Assembly (NCBI GenBank): GCA_963931575.1
Contig: OZ007029.1
Location: 868,001-932,000, forward strand
Length of the DNA stretch: 64,000 bases
Source: Gastranaerophilus sp944325835
GTDB lineage: Bacteria > Cyanobacteriota > Vampirovibrionia > Gastranaerophilales > Gastranaerophilaceae
Reading direction: 5' to 3'
Positions 17,966-25,984 of this stretch are shown here, piece after piece. The translations under genes were made by a program, and so were the position numbers. Under the pieces are notes generated by a model. It worked only from the letters and a program-made list of their open reading frames with translations, was not told the DNA's origin and did not search any database. Within the stretch, counting starts at the first letter, position 1. Every line of letters starts with the position of its first letter.

Positions 17966-19820
17966 AGTCAAAACTAAAAAACCAGTTAAGTTTTTTCTTT
18001 TTCTCTTTTTTCTTGTCATTTTTTTGTTTATCATCAGACGCCGGAGCCTGAGCAATAATCTCCTTAGCTCTGAAAAACATTGATAACGCATCTGTATAGC
18101 GATTAGTAACATGAGCATAATCGAACAAAATTACGCCCTTTGTATCCAATTTTCTGGATTCATGAATTTGCCTTATCAAATCATCCGGACTTCCGCCGAT
18201 AAAGGTTACAAACAAACCCGCATAGAGATCTGTTTTTGGCGTAATACTTTCCGCGACTTTAGTAATAGCGCGGCCGGCAGTTCTTGCATCACAGGTTAAG
18301 AATAACGGTGTAACGCCGTCAAGGTAATTCAATTGTGACCATTCCCGCCAGTCCTGCAGCTTGTACAATAATGCAGCCAGCCTGTCAGGGAAAATTACAG
18401 CCGAGAGATAAACATTATGTTTTTTACACAAAGCATGTGCAGATTTGACCATCTGTGTTACATAGCTTCTTCTAAAATTAGCCCATGCAACCATCATTTC
18501 ATTAGAAGTAATATCTATAGGGTCAACACCGTACTGTGCCTGAAACATTTCTCTTGCAAGCTGCGTATATCCCCAGGAATTAGCCTCCGACACCGCCTGC
18601 GGATAACGAATATAGTCTAAATTTATGCCGTAAGGCTTATAGGTAACAATTATTTCTTCCATTAAATCAAGAAGAAATTTGCGTGCATCAGGATTTACCG
18701 GATCCAGAAAATACCCGTTATGTTCTGTCGCGACTTTAGAAGGATTAATAGCCGCGTAATCTTTTTTCATTTTATTTCCCCACGCAGGATTCAAAAATAG
18801 AATTCCCTGCGGACTGCTGTTCGAGCCGTCACCGCCGACATAGAAGGTTTCAAACCATATATGCAGTTTAATTTTTTCCTTTCTACATTCTTCAGACCAA
18901 ACTTCAAGGGGGTCAAACCCTGCAAAAATTTCATTTTGCGGAACAAAGCCGTACTTTGCCATTACCTGACTCGGGTAAATCGTTTTGCCGTGATAGAAAG
19001 TTTCTAAAAATACGGTATTAACACCCAATTTTTTTAACTTTTTAACTGTATTTCTTATTTCAAAAGGACTTTTTTCAACCGGTCTTAGCCAGACTCCCTT
19101 CATTTCATCGGGTTTATGCGGAATAATATTTCTCAATGCATCGTTTGAAGCCTCAATTGAGAGAGAAACATTTTTTTTCACGGACTGAGGATTTTTTTTG
19201 GCCTTTTTTATATATTTTTTAGCATCTTCAATATACATATTTGAAAATCGCGGATTAAAATTCGGATTTCTTTGAGAGTAGAATTGAATCATCTGCTCTG
19301 TATCTTCAAGTTTTTTGTTTGCAAGGTAAAGATAGCTTTCGCTGGTCACATAAGTATAAATTTTCATATTTTCCAGATCAACATAAACCTTTGTACCAAT
19401 TCTCACGGCATTAGTAATCCAGGTTTTAGCTTTTCCGTGACCGCTTATAACAAAACCGTCTTTCGGAATAGGAGAATTCGCACCGGAAAGTTCCACAACG
19501 GTATTACCAACGACAATAGCCTCATAGCCATACTCGTTCGTTTCTGTACTTTCACCGCAATGCGGGGTATAAATTACAAGCTGATTAGCACCTCTGGCTC
19601 CGGGGCTGTTAACACCTTCTATATTGGTCTTAACAGTTGGATCAAACTTACTGATTTTATAATTGGAACTTGAATATATAACCTCATCTTTTTTCGCGAT
19701 ATAAGGCTGATAACCTTCTATAACATTACCGTTAAAAGTAGGTTTTGGTACTGTATCATTAGCGAATGCCCCTGATATCCCTAATATAAAACATAAAATT
19801 ACTAATAATAAACGTTTCAT
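17964..19820 (-). CDS. Secreted GHL10-type (family 10-like) glycosyl hydrolase
   Basis: The start at 19820 is preferred over an upstream in-frame codon because AGGAG lies 6-7 nt before it and a signal peptide follows at once (MKRLLLVILCFILGISGAFA). The product is 618 residues. An N-terminal region of about 220 residues includes a phosphodiester-glycosidase-like stretch. From about residue 240 the GHL10/PF02638 TIM barrel starts with MKGVWLRPVEKSPFEIRNTV. It contains LKKLGVNTVFLETFYHG, K-L-H-I-W-F-E-T-F-Y-V and NLDYIRYPQAVSE (near residue 403). Such enzymes act on envelope or extracellular glycans; the exact substrate is not predictable. The Lys-rich tail is odd. One nucleotide separates it from the upstream TPR gene, so the two are co-translated. 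Confidence 0.8.
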   Translation of the reverse strand: MKRLLLVILCFILGISGAFANDTVPKPTFNGNVIEGYQPYIAKKDEVIYSSSNYKISKFDPTVKTNIEGVNSPGARGANQLVIYTPHCGESTETNEYGYEAIVVGNTVVELSGANSPIPKDGFVISGHGKAKTWITNAVRIGTKVYVDLENMKIYTYVTSESYLYLANKKLEDTEQMIQFYSQRNPNFNPRFSNMYIEDAKKYIKKAKKNPQSVKKNVSLSIEASNDALRNIIPHKPDEMKGVWLRPVEKSPFEIRNTVKKLKKLGVNTVFLETFYHGKTIYPSQVMAKYGFVPQNEIFAGFDPLEVWSEECRKEKIKLHIWFETFYVGGDGSNSSPQGILFLNPAWGNKMKKDYAAINPSKVATEHNGYFLDPVNPDARKFLLDLMEEIIVTYKPYGINLDYIRYPQAVSEANSWGYTQLAREMFQAQYGVDPIDITSNEMMVAWANFRRSYVTQMVKSAHALCKKHNVYLSAVIFPDRLAALLYKLQDWREWSQLNYLDGVTPLFLTCDARTAGRAITKVAESITPKTDLYAGLFVTFIGGSPDDLIRQIHESRKLDTKGVILFDYAHVTNRYTDALSMFFRAKEIIAQAPASDDKQKNDKKKEKKKKLNWFFSFD

Positions 19821-19821
19821 C

Positions 19822-20457
19822 CTAACTCCTGATTGTGCCGTGATATTCCTCATTTTCTTCCGGAATATTTTGAATTTTGTCTAAGATTTCGGATTTTGAT
19901 TCGTCAAATGAATAAGCTTCCTGATAAAAATGCTTTGCATTACATAAATCCCCGAGTTTTTCGTATACAACAGCCAGTTTATAATTAATATCAAATCCGC
20001 TGTACCCATTTTCATACGCCGCAGAGAAGTACCTCAATGCCCTTTTGAAATCACGCCTTTTAAAAAAATAATCACCTACAAGATAATTTGTTTCCGGATT
20101 ATCTTTTTCGATATTGAGCGATCTTGAAAAAAAGGATCTGGCTAAAAGATTTTTATCCTGAATATCATAAATCAATGCTCTTTTATTTAATACATCAACA
20201 TCACCGGGGCTTATTTTCAACAGAATATAATAGTTTTTCATTGCCTGATGGAGCAAATCATTTTTCACATTTATATTTTGCTCGCCAATAGCCTGTGAAA
20301 GCCATAAATCCGCCTCTAATTTCAAGGGTTCTGGATCAAGGTGTGAATAGTCAAATAAATAATCATGATACTCAACACCACCGGACTTTACACAGAAAGC
20401 CGGTGATGAGATTAAAAATGTTGATATTATCGATATAACTATATTTTTTAAACACAT
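19822..20457 (-). CDS. Exported TPR-repeat protein
   Basis: About 211 residues from the ATG at 20457, which lies one base after the upstream stop; an alternative ATG at 20469 overlaps that gene. A hydrophobic export signal (IVISIISTFLISSPAFC) starts the protein. At least three TPR motifs follow, for example VLNKRALIYDIQDKNLLARS, TNYLVGDYFFKRRDFKRALR and INYKLAVVYEKLGDLCNAKH. TPR proteins act as scaffolds. Its position between a small secreted protein and the secreted GHL10 hydrolase suggests a shared periplasmic job. No SD is obvious; translation may depend on coupling to the upstream gene. Confidence 0.7.
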   Translation of the reverse strand: MCLKNIVISIISTFLISSPAFCVKSGGVEYHDYLFDYSHLDPEPLKLEADLWLSQAIGEQNINVKNDLLHQAMKNYYILLKISPGDVDVLNKRALIYDIQDKNLLARSFFSRSLNIEKDNPETNYLVGDYFFKRRDFKRALRYFSAAYENGYSGFDINYKLAVVYEKLGDLCNAKHFYQEAYSFDESKSEILDKIQNIPEENEEYHGTIRS

Positions 20458-20458
20458 A

Positions 20459-20773
20459 TTACAGGTCATTAACACTTGGTTCAATATTAATATTGTGGTT
20501 CAGGAATGTATCGCCCTCAGCCGCCGGATCGGTATAGGTATAAGCGTTATAAAGGACCCGGAGGAATTTATTTTTAATCAATTTCTTACGGGTTGGCTCG
20601 TTAGGAATACCGGCCATTTTATTTCTTTCGTGATTAACCATTTCAATAGAGGTGTCGGAATAACCGTTCATTTTCAGGAAGTCACTCGAATAAGTATCGC
20701 TTCTTGCAATATATGCAAATGACGGTACCGCTAATGATAAAGCTAATACAGTGAATAGAATTTTGTTTGTCAT
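20459..20773 (-). CDS. Small secreted protein
   Basis: The ATG at 20773 is chosen because AGGAG lies 8 nt upstream. The product has 104 residues with a clean signal peptide (MTNKILFTVLALSLAVPSFA, cleavage after SFA). The mature part of about 84 residues is polar, with no cysteine and no motif I recognise (SDTYSSDFLKMNGYSDTSIE; RKKLIKNKFLRVLYNAYTYT). It is the first gene of the unit small protein - TPR protein - GHL10 hydrolase. Export is well supported; the role is unknown. Confidence 0.65.
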   Translation of the reverse strand: MTNKILFTVLALSLAVPSFAYIARSDTYSSDFLKMNGYSDTSIEMVNHERNKMAGIPNEPTRKKLIKNKFLRVLYNAYTYTDPAAEGDTFLNHNINIEPSVNDL

Positions 20774-20868
20774 GTTCAAAGCTCCTAAATCGTTTCTAAA
20801 AAGAGTATATTCATAATTTAAAAATAGTACAACTATATTATAAAAACTTAATATTAGTATGTCATGTA

Positions 20869-21927
20869 TTAAACAGATGATTTTTGGATAACTTCTTCAA
20901 GCTTATCGAGAAGCATGTTTTCAGGAACCTTAGCAATAATTTCACCCTTTTTAAATACAAGACCTTCTCCGACACCGCCCGCAATACCAAAATCAGCGCC
21001 CCTAGCCTCTCCGGGGCCGTTTACAGCACACCCCATGACAGCAATAGTGAGTGGTTTATCCAAATTTTTAAACCGCTCCTCAACCTTCTTGGCAAGTGCG
21101 ATTAAATCAATTTGTGTTCTGCCGCAGGTCGGACAGGAAATAAAATTAACACCTTTTTGCCTTAATCCGAGAGATTTTAGTATTTCAAATCCCGCATAAA
21201 CCTCTTCTACAGGATTTTCTGTAAGCGAAACCCTGATTGTATCACCGATACCGGCAGCAAGAAGCGCTCCGATTCCTACAGATGATTTTACAAGACCCGC
21301 CTTCAAAGTTCCCGCTTCAGTAACACCGAGATGCAAAGGATAAGGTATTTTATCCGCAATAAGTTTATACGCATCAATTGTTGTTAAGACATCCGAAGAT
21401 TTAAGTGAAACCTTTATAAGTCCAAAATCCAAATCTTCAAGAATTTTTATATGCCCCAGAGCACTTTCAACAAGTTTTTCAGCAAGAGAAAGTGCCTCAT
21501 TTTGAACTAAACATTTTTCAAGCGAGCCTGCATTTACCCCTATTCTGATAGGAATTTTTTGCTGTTTAGCAAGTTTTACAACCGCTTCAACATTCTCACG
21601 CTTGCCGATATTACCCGGGTTAAGACGCAGGGCGCTGACACCGGAATTTATAGATTGAATTGCAAGCCTGTAATCAAAATGAATATCAGAAATCACCGGA
21701 ATCGGAGATTTTTTTACAATCTCACGAAGTGCCTCTGCAGCATCCATATCAAGGACTGCAAGCCTGATAAGCTCGCATCCGGCTTCTGTTAGTTCGTCAA
21801 TCTGCCGTAACGTAGCTTTTACATCACGTGTATCAGTATTACACATTGATTGCACAGATACAGGCGCACCGGCGCCAACCGCGACATTTCCGATATTAAA
21901 TCCTATTGACTTTCTTCTCGTAATCAT
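20869..21927 (-). CDS. ispG: 4-hydroxy-3-methylbut-2-en-1-yl diphosphate synthase
   Basis: A 352-residue iron-sulfur enzyme of the MEP isoprenoid pathway, converting 2-C-methylerythritol cyclodiphosphate to HMBPP. The N-terminal TIM barrel begins TRRKSIGFNIGNVAVGAGAP, with SVQSMCNTDTRDV. The [4Fe-4S] ligands are the cysteines of FISCPTCGRTQIDL (about 262) and of MGCAVNGPGEARGADFGIAG. Length matches the short bacterial form without the inserted domain of plants and some other bacteria. It is monocistronic by spacing, divergent from the phosphoesterase gene 39 bp away. Confidence 0.95.
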   Translation of the reverse strand: MITRRKSIGFNIGNVAVGAGAPVSVQSMCNTDTRDVKATLRQIDELTEAGCELIRLAVLDMDAAEALREIVKKSPIPVISDIHFDYRLAIQSINSGVSALRLNPGNIGKRENVEAVVKLAKQQKIPIRIGVNAGSLEKCLVQNEALSLAEKLVESALGHIKILEDLDFGLIKVSLKSSDVLTTIDAYKLIADKIPYPLHLGVTEAGTLKAGLVKSSVGIGALLAAGIGDTIRVSLTENPVEEVYAGFEILKSLGLRQKGVNFISCPTCGRTQIDLIALAKKVEERFKNLDKPLTIAVMGCAVNGPGEARGADFGIAGGVGEGLVFKKGEIIAKVPENMLLDKLEEVIQKSSV

Positions 21928-21966
21928 AATATTATCGTAACATAGAAAAGGAGAAACTCAAGAATT

Positions 21967-22698
21967 ATGAAAATCGCTGTTATATCTGATATTCATGCAA
22001 ACTTGCATGCTCTTACCGCAGTTATTAATGATTTTGAAAAACGCGGAGTTGATAGAGTTTTTGCGCTTGGAGATTACGTTATGGCGGGTCCCCAGCCGGC
22101 AGAAACCATGAAATTTGTAATAACCCAGCCCTGGGTTATGATTCAAGGGAATACTGATAAATTAATAACAGATTACAGCGAAAAGACTTATAACGACGTA
22201 AAAGCTTCATTTCCGGTAATGGGAGAAGCTCTAAAATACGATATCAGCGTTCTTCCGCAAAAATATAAGGATTTTTTAAAATCGCTGCCGCCGGAAAAAA
22301 TAATTGAAATTGACGGGGTAAAAATACATCTGGTTCACGGTTCACCTCGAAGAAACAACGAAAACATTTATCCGGATTTGAGAGAAGAAACTGTTGAAGA
22401 GATGACGGCTTCAAGCGATGCTGATTTAATCCTCTGCGGCCATACACATATTCCTTGCGGCTATCAGCTTAACAACAAAAAGACAGTCGTAAATGCTGGC
22501 AGTGTAGGGCGTTCAATGACTCCGGATGCAATGCCTTGTTATGCAATACTTGAAATTGAAAACGGACAATTTACCGTAGAGCATCATTTTGTGAACTATG
22601 AACGTGAACTTGCGGCAGACATAATCCGTTCGCATAGATTTGACGGGGCAGACAAGCTCGCGGATATGTTATTTGATACAACAAACCGTCACATATAA
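21967..22698 (+). CDS. Calcineurin-like metallophosphoesterase (YfcE/MJ0936-like)
   Basis: A 243-residue cytoplasmic phosphoesterase. All metal-binding blocks are present in order: MKIAVISDIHANLHAL (D and H), ALGDYVMAGP (D), MIQGNTDKLI (N), VHGSPRR (H), and LCGHTHIPCGY followed by NAGSVGR. This arrangement is that of the YfcE/MJ0936 group of small phosphodiesterases. Substrate is not predictable. The AAAGGAG SD lies upstream. An 11-bp hairpin overlaps the stop codon. Confidence 0.85.
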   Translation: MKIAVISDIHANLHALTAVINDFEKRGVDRVFALGDYVMAGPQPAETMKFVITQPWVMIQGNTDKLITDYSEKTYNDVKASFPVMGEALKYDISVLPQKYKDFLKSLPPEKIIEIDGVKIHLVHGSPRRNNENIYPDLREETVEEMTASSDADLILCGHTHIPCGYQLNNKKTVVNAGSVGRSMTPDAMPCYAILEIENGQFTVEHHFVNYERELAADIIRSHRFDGADKLADMLFDTTNRHI

Positions 22699-22709
22699 GT
22701 GACGGTTTG
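22682..22709. terminator. Hairpin at the phosphoesterase stop, possible terminator
   Basis: A perfect 11-bp stem CAAACCGTCAC/GTGACGGTTTG around ATATAA covers the stop codon between convergent genes. There is no clear T run after it, so termination is not certain. Confidence 0.45.
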
Positions 22710-22730
22710 ATAAAATTCGTCACCACATGG

Positions 22731-23666
22731 TTACTTTTTCTCTCGGGATGCTACATCTTCTTCAAACTGGATAAAAATATCGTGCCCGACAAATTGTTCC
22801 AGTGTCGCACGGTTAGTGTAAAACTCAGAGGTTGCTTTTGCAAGCGCATCAACAGCATTACGGTAATACGCATCCGAAATTAACAGTATCTCACGTGAGG
22901 AATTCTGTGATAATTCGTAGTTCTTTTTTCTGTCCTGTGCCATTTTTTCAAGCATTAACATTTTTTTACGCGAAGTCATATAGTCATAATAAAGATCAAC
23001 GGTTTTTTGCTGCAATTCTTCCACTTTTCTTACAAGAATAATCATATCTGCATCATTAACCTTTGTATATTTATAGTTTAAAGCCTTTGTATCCTGAGAA
23101 AAAATACTCAACAAATTCCCGCCGAGAAGCGATCCGGCTGCAATCATAGGATTACCCATAGTCGCTCCGGCAACGGTAGACATGCTTGCGATATTGCCCA
23201 AAACACTTTTAATAGATTTCTCATCGGGCTTATCTTCTTCAGGATTGGATAATTTGTAAAGCGCAAAATTTATCGTATCACTTTGCGTTGCCGCGCCGTG
23301 CCAGAGCAAAGATAAATCACCCATCATCTCACGCTCATCACTTTCCAGCTCCTTTGCAATTTCTTTAGAAAGCCGCTTTATACTCAAATCTGCATAAGTC
23401 AGTTTACTTAAATCGCAGGTTTCAACATTTTCAGGAGAGATTTTATCAATAGAATAATCTATTTTTTTCTCCGAAACAGAGATATTAGCGTAAACTTTAT
23501 TTTCTTCCTGTGAATATTTAACCTCAGGATCATCTGTCAATCCCATACGGTACATCAGGGGCTTTGGAGTGCTAATTTCTACCAAATCCATAGAAAAGGC
23601 CGGCAACATACCCGCCAGTGTTAGAGCCGCACATAGAAAAAAAACTCTTCTATTTACCATTCTCAT
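22731..23666 (-). CDS. Exported TolC-like helical protein, paralogue 2
   Basis: A 311-residue protein with a signal peptide (VFFLCAALTLAGMLPAFS). It shares an arrangement with the upstream protein: a segment DLSLLWHGAATQSDTINFAL matching its neighbour's D-I-E-N-L-W-E-G-T-V-S-N-N-Q-V-I-S-F-A-L. A Gly/Ala/Met-rich mid part (GATMGNPMIAAGSLLGGNLL) follows, then a long amphipathic helix region. The last 70 residues (YYRNAVDALAKATSEFYTNR, ATLEQFVG) read like the C-terminal half of TolC-family efflux proteins, though the whole is too short for a channel. The ATG overlaps the upstream stop by 4 bp. The family call is an inference. Confidence 0.6.
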   Translation of the reverse strand: MRMVNRRVFFLCAALTLAGMLPAFSMDLVEISTPKPLMYRMGLTDDPEVKYSQEENKVYANISVSEKKIDYSIDKISPENVETCDLSKLTYADLSIKRLSKEIAKELESDEREMMGDLSLLWHGAATQSDTINFALYKLSNPEEDKPDEKSIKSVLGNIASMSTVAGATMGNPMIAAGSLLGGNLLSIFSQDTKALNYKYTKVNDADMIILVRKVEELQQKTVDLYYDYMTSRKKMLMLEKMAQDRKKNYELSQNSSREILLISDAYYRNAVDALAKATSEFYTNRATLEQFVGHDIFIQFEEDVASREKK

Positions 23667-24484
23667 TTTTTGCCTCCCGAAGATTTTTCAAGCAAAACAT
23701 TATTATTAAATTGTACCAGATTCAAGTTATCAACGACCTTTTTCCCTGCCATTCTTTGAAGTGCCAGATGGTATTTTTTAGCATTTTCAAGGTGGTAAAA
23801 TTCATCAATCTGCAAGCCTTCATACAAGGATGAAGAAATGGTTATCTCCAGCAAATCCTCTCTTTCCAGAGCATTAGAATAATTTTTACTGCACAGCAAA
23901 AGCTTTGTTCTTGTTTCTTTTAACTGCGAAAGCGAATTTTTATAGTTGTAATATGTACTGATAATCCTGTCCTGCAAATTTTCAATCAAACCGGCAAGCT
24001 CAATCATTTCCGTATCCGTAAGCGGAATTTCCTGCGGTACATTCTTTTTATTAATCAAATTTTGCGCCAGACGACCGGCTGCAAAAGATCCGGATTGAAC
24101 CATATAGTTCTGACCGAGAAACATAGGGGCAAACGAAGCACCTGCAACCATTGCCGAAAGTGTCTTAGAAAGCAAAGAGGAATGAATCCGGCGCTGGCTT
24201 TCCGGCGTTGCAAGCTTTTTCAGGGCAAAAGAAATCACCTGATTATTGCTTACCGTTCCTTCCCAGAGATTTTCAATATCTTCTAAATCCTTTTCACGCT
24301 GCAAGCCGATAATTTCTTTCAAATAATCTTCATCAGACATGAGCAGCGATTCTTTTGAATTAACAGTAACCTTAGGGATTTCAATCCCCGGTCTTGATGC
24401 TGTTCCGGCCGGGAGCTCCAACTCCTCGCAAAAAGCTCCTTCTGCCAGCAAAATCATACTAAGTAACAAAGCTAATCTTCTCAT
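23663..24484 (-). CDS. Exported TolC-like helical protein, paralogue 1
   Basis: A 273-residue protein with signal peptide (RLALLLSMILLAEGAFCEE). It is homologous to the next gene: NLWEGTVSNNQVISFALKKL, then an Ala/Gly/Met-rich hydrophobic patch (LSAMVAGASFAPMFLGQNYM), then a helix with TEMIELAGLIENLQDRIIST. A TolC-like helical C-terminus (FYHLENAKKYHLALQRMAG) ends the protein. The two genes overlap by ATGA and so arose by tandem duplication and are co-expressed. The role is probably in the periplasm or outer membrane; no partner pump is nearby. No SD is visible. Confidence 0.6.
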   Translation of the reverse strand: MRRLALLLSMILLAEGAFCEELELPAGTASRPGIEIPKVTVNSKESLLMSDEDYLKEIIGLQREKDLEDIENLWEGTVSNNQVISFALKKLATPESQRRIHSSLLSKTLSAMVAGASFAPMFLGQNYMVQSGSFAAGRLAQNLINKKNVPQEIPLTDTEMIELAGLIENLQDRIISTYYNYKNSLSQLKETRTKLLLCSKNYSNALEREDLLEITISSSLYEGLQIDEFYHLENAKKYHLALQRMAGKKVVDNLNLVQFNNNVLLEKSSGGKK

Positions 24485-24598
24485 AATATAGTTATACCAC
24501 AGACAGTTTTATAAATCCATTGATTGATATTTTATACTCCAAATGATTGTTCTGCAAATATTTAAAATCGCATAGAATAACAATGTAGAGAGGTTATT

Positions 24599-25309
24599 GT
24601 GAAAAAAGATTTATTAACTGCTCCACAGTGCGGAGTAACTGATTTTAGCTGTATTTATAAAAGTGCAATACAAAATTTATTAAACCAAATTCTAAAAGAC
24701 AGAAGCAATGACAGATTATATACCTTGCTCGGTTTTTGCTACAAAAAAATGAATAAGCTGAATAAAGCCATAACCTATTTTGAAAAAGCCATAGTGCTTA
24801 ATCAGGAAGCTTTTAGCGCATATTATCAAATGGGGCTTTGCGGGCTTAAACTCAATAAAACCTGTGTTGCCGTAAATAGTTTTATAAAAGCAATTCAATC
24901 AAATCCGACAAACCCTTATGCAGTACTATATCTAGGGGTTTCGCATGAATACTGTGAAGAACCGGATATGGCGTTTCTAATTTATGAACGATTAATCGAA
25001 ACAACACCGGATTTTATAGAAGCTTATGAAAAAAAAGCTGAACTTCTTATCAAATTGTCACACTATAGTGACGCAATTCCATATTTAAACAGAATGGTTA
25101 AAAGTAATCCAAACAATGCCAAAGCATACGAAAATCTGGGCAATTGCTACAGAAAACTCGGGAAACAATCTTATGCTTATAGATGCTACAGAAAAATTCT
25201 GGCAACTAATCCTGAACCGGAAATTTATGATAAAGCAATCTCTGCGCTCAAAGAAATCAACACACAACCTGAACGCAGGATGCAAAGAGAAAAAATTAAA
25301 CTATGCTAA
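24599..25309 (+). CDS. TPR-repeat protein
   Basis: A 236-residue protein starting at GTG 24599, supported by GAGAGG 5-6 nt upstream. There is no signal peptide. At least five TPR units can be seen, e.g. LYTLLGFCYKKMNKLNKAIT, AYYQMGLCGLKLNKTCVAVN, AVLYLGVSHEYCEEPDMAFL, AYEKKAELLIKLSHYSDAIP and AYENLGNCYRKLGKQSYAYR. This makes a nearly all-TPR superhelix, likely a cytoplasmic scaffold. A TCAC-N6-GTGA palindrome (25058-25071) lies in the fourth repeat. A hairpin follows directly after the stop. Confidence 0.75.
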   Translation: MKKDLLTAPQCGVTDFSCIYKSAIQNLLNQILKDRSNDRLYTLLGFCYKKMNKLNKAITYFEKAIVLNQEAFSAYYQMGLCGLKLNKTCVAVNSFIKAIQSNPTNPYAVLYLGVSHEYCEEPDMAFLIYERLIETTPDFIEAYEKKAELLIKLSHYSDAIPYLNRMVKSNPNNAKAYENLGNCYRKLGKQSYAYRCYRKILATNPEPEIYDKAISALKEINTQPERRMQREKIKLC

Positions 25310-25313
25310 ACAA

Positions 25314-25332
25314 GGCGCGTTTTTAACGCGCC
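25314..25332. terminator. Terminator hairpin between convergent genes
   Basis: Stem GGCGCGTT/AACGCGCC around TTT, followed by ATGTTGTTTT on the plus strand, 5 nt after the TPR gene stop and about 30 bp before the end of the minus-strand gene. Confidence 0.7.
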
Positions 25333-25361
25333 ATGTTGTTTTAACATTGCTATTCCGTTTA

Positions 25362-25874
25362 TTATTCCAATCCTAGAGCAAGTTTGTTGCTGGTAGCAGC
25401 TTGTTCCATTGCTCCGAAAATACCGGATTGAATAGATGTCAATTCATCATATTGTTCGTCAAGACTTGCTAATTCTTCATAATAGCTTGTAAGCATACTC
25501 AATACACCCGGATTATTTTGAGATTCGTCAATCATCTGTTCAAGTTTTTCACCGATATTATCAAGAACTTCACTCAAGTCATCCGAGTTAGAAACAGTTA
25601 CACCGACTGCAGAAGCTAAAGTTTTTGCATCTGCCATAATTTCAGCCTCAGACTCACTTTGCTGATTTTCACCATTATTTGTATCTTTTCTAGCCTGTGC
25701 TTCGGCAATTTTTGCCTGTGCCTGAGCTTCAGTCATTCCTTCAGTAACTGCAACACCCATTGCCTCAAGTGTACGTTTTGTGGAATCACTAACTGTTGAA
25801 GTTTTAACATTAGTTGAAGCTGCATTAGCTGCCGCGCTAGCTTTTACATTTTCTGTTGGCGAAATTTCTGTCAT
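25362..25874 (-). CDS. Acidic Ala/Ser/Thr-rich protein of unknown function
   Basis: A 170-residue protein starting at the second of two adjacent ATGs, 5 nt after AGAGAGG. The N-terminal 40 residues are low-complexity (A, S, T, N, V). The next part is acidic and helical (TEAQAQAKIAEAQARKD), and the C-terminus is helical (LTSYYEELASLDEQYDELTS, GIFGAMEQAATSNKLALG). It has no signal peptide. This composition is shared by other unrecognised proteins in the window (56.6-59.3 kb). It could be a substrate of a non-Sec export route, but that is a guess. Confidence 0.5.
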   Translation of the reverse strand: MTEISPTENVKASAAANAASTNVKTSTVSDSTKRTLEAMGVAVTEGMTEAQAQAKIAEAQARKDTNNGENQQSESEAEIMADAKTLASAVGVTVSNSDDLSEVLDNIGEKLEQMIDESQNNPGVLSMLTSYYEELASLDEQYDELTSIQSGIFGAMEQAATSNKLALGLE

Positions 25875-25984
25875 CATAGCCTCTCTTTCTGTTGCTCCTA
25901 TAAAGTGTATTTTACACCTTTACAAAAGAGATAACGGAACATTTCTGACAAAAGTTTAAAAATTTCTCCAGATATGAAGAAAAT

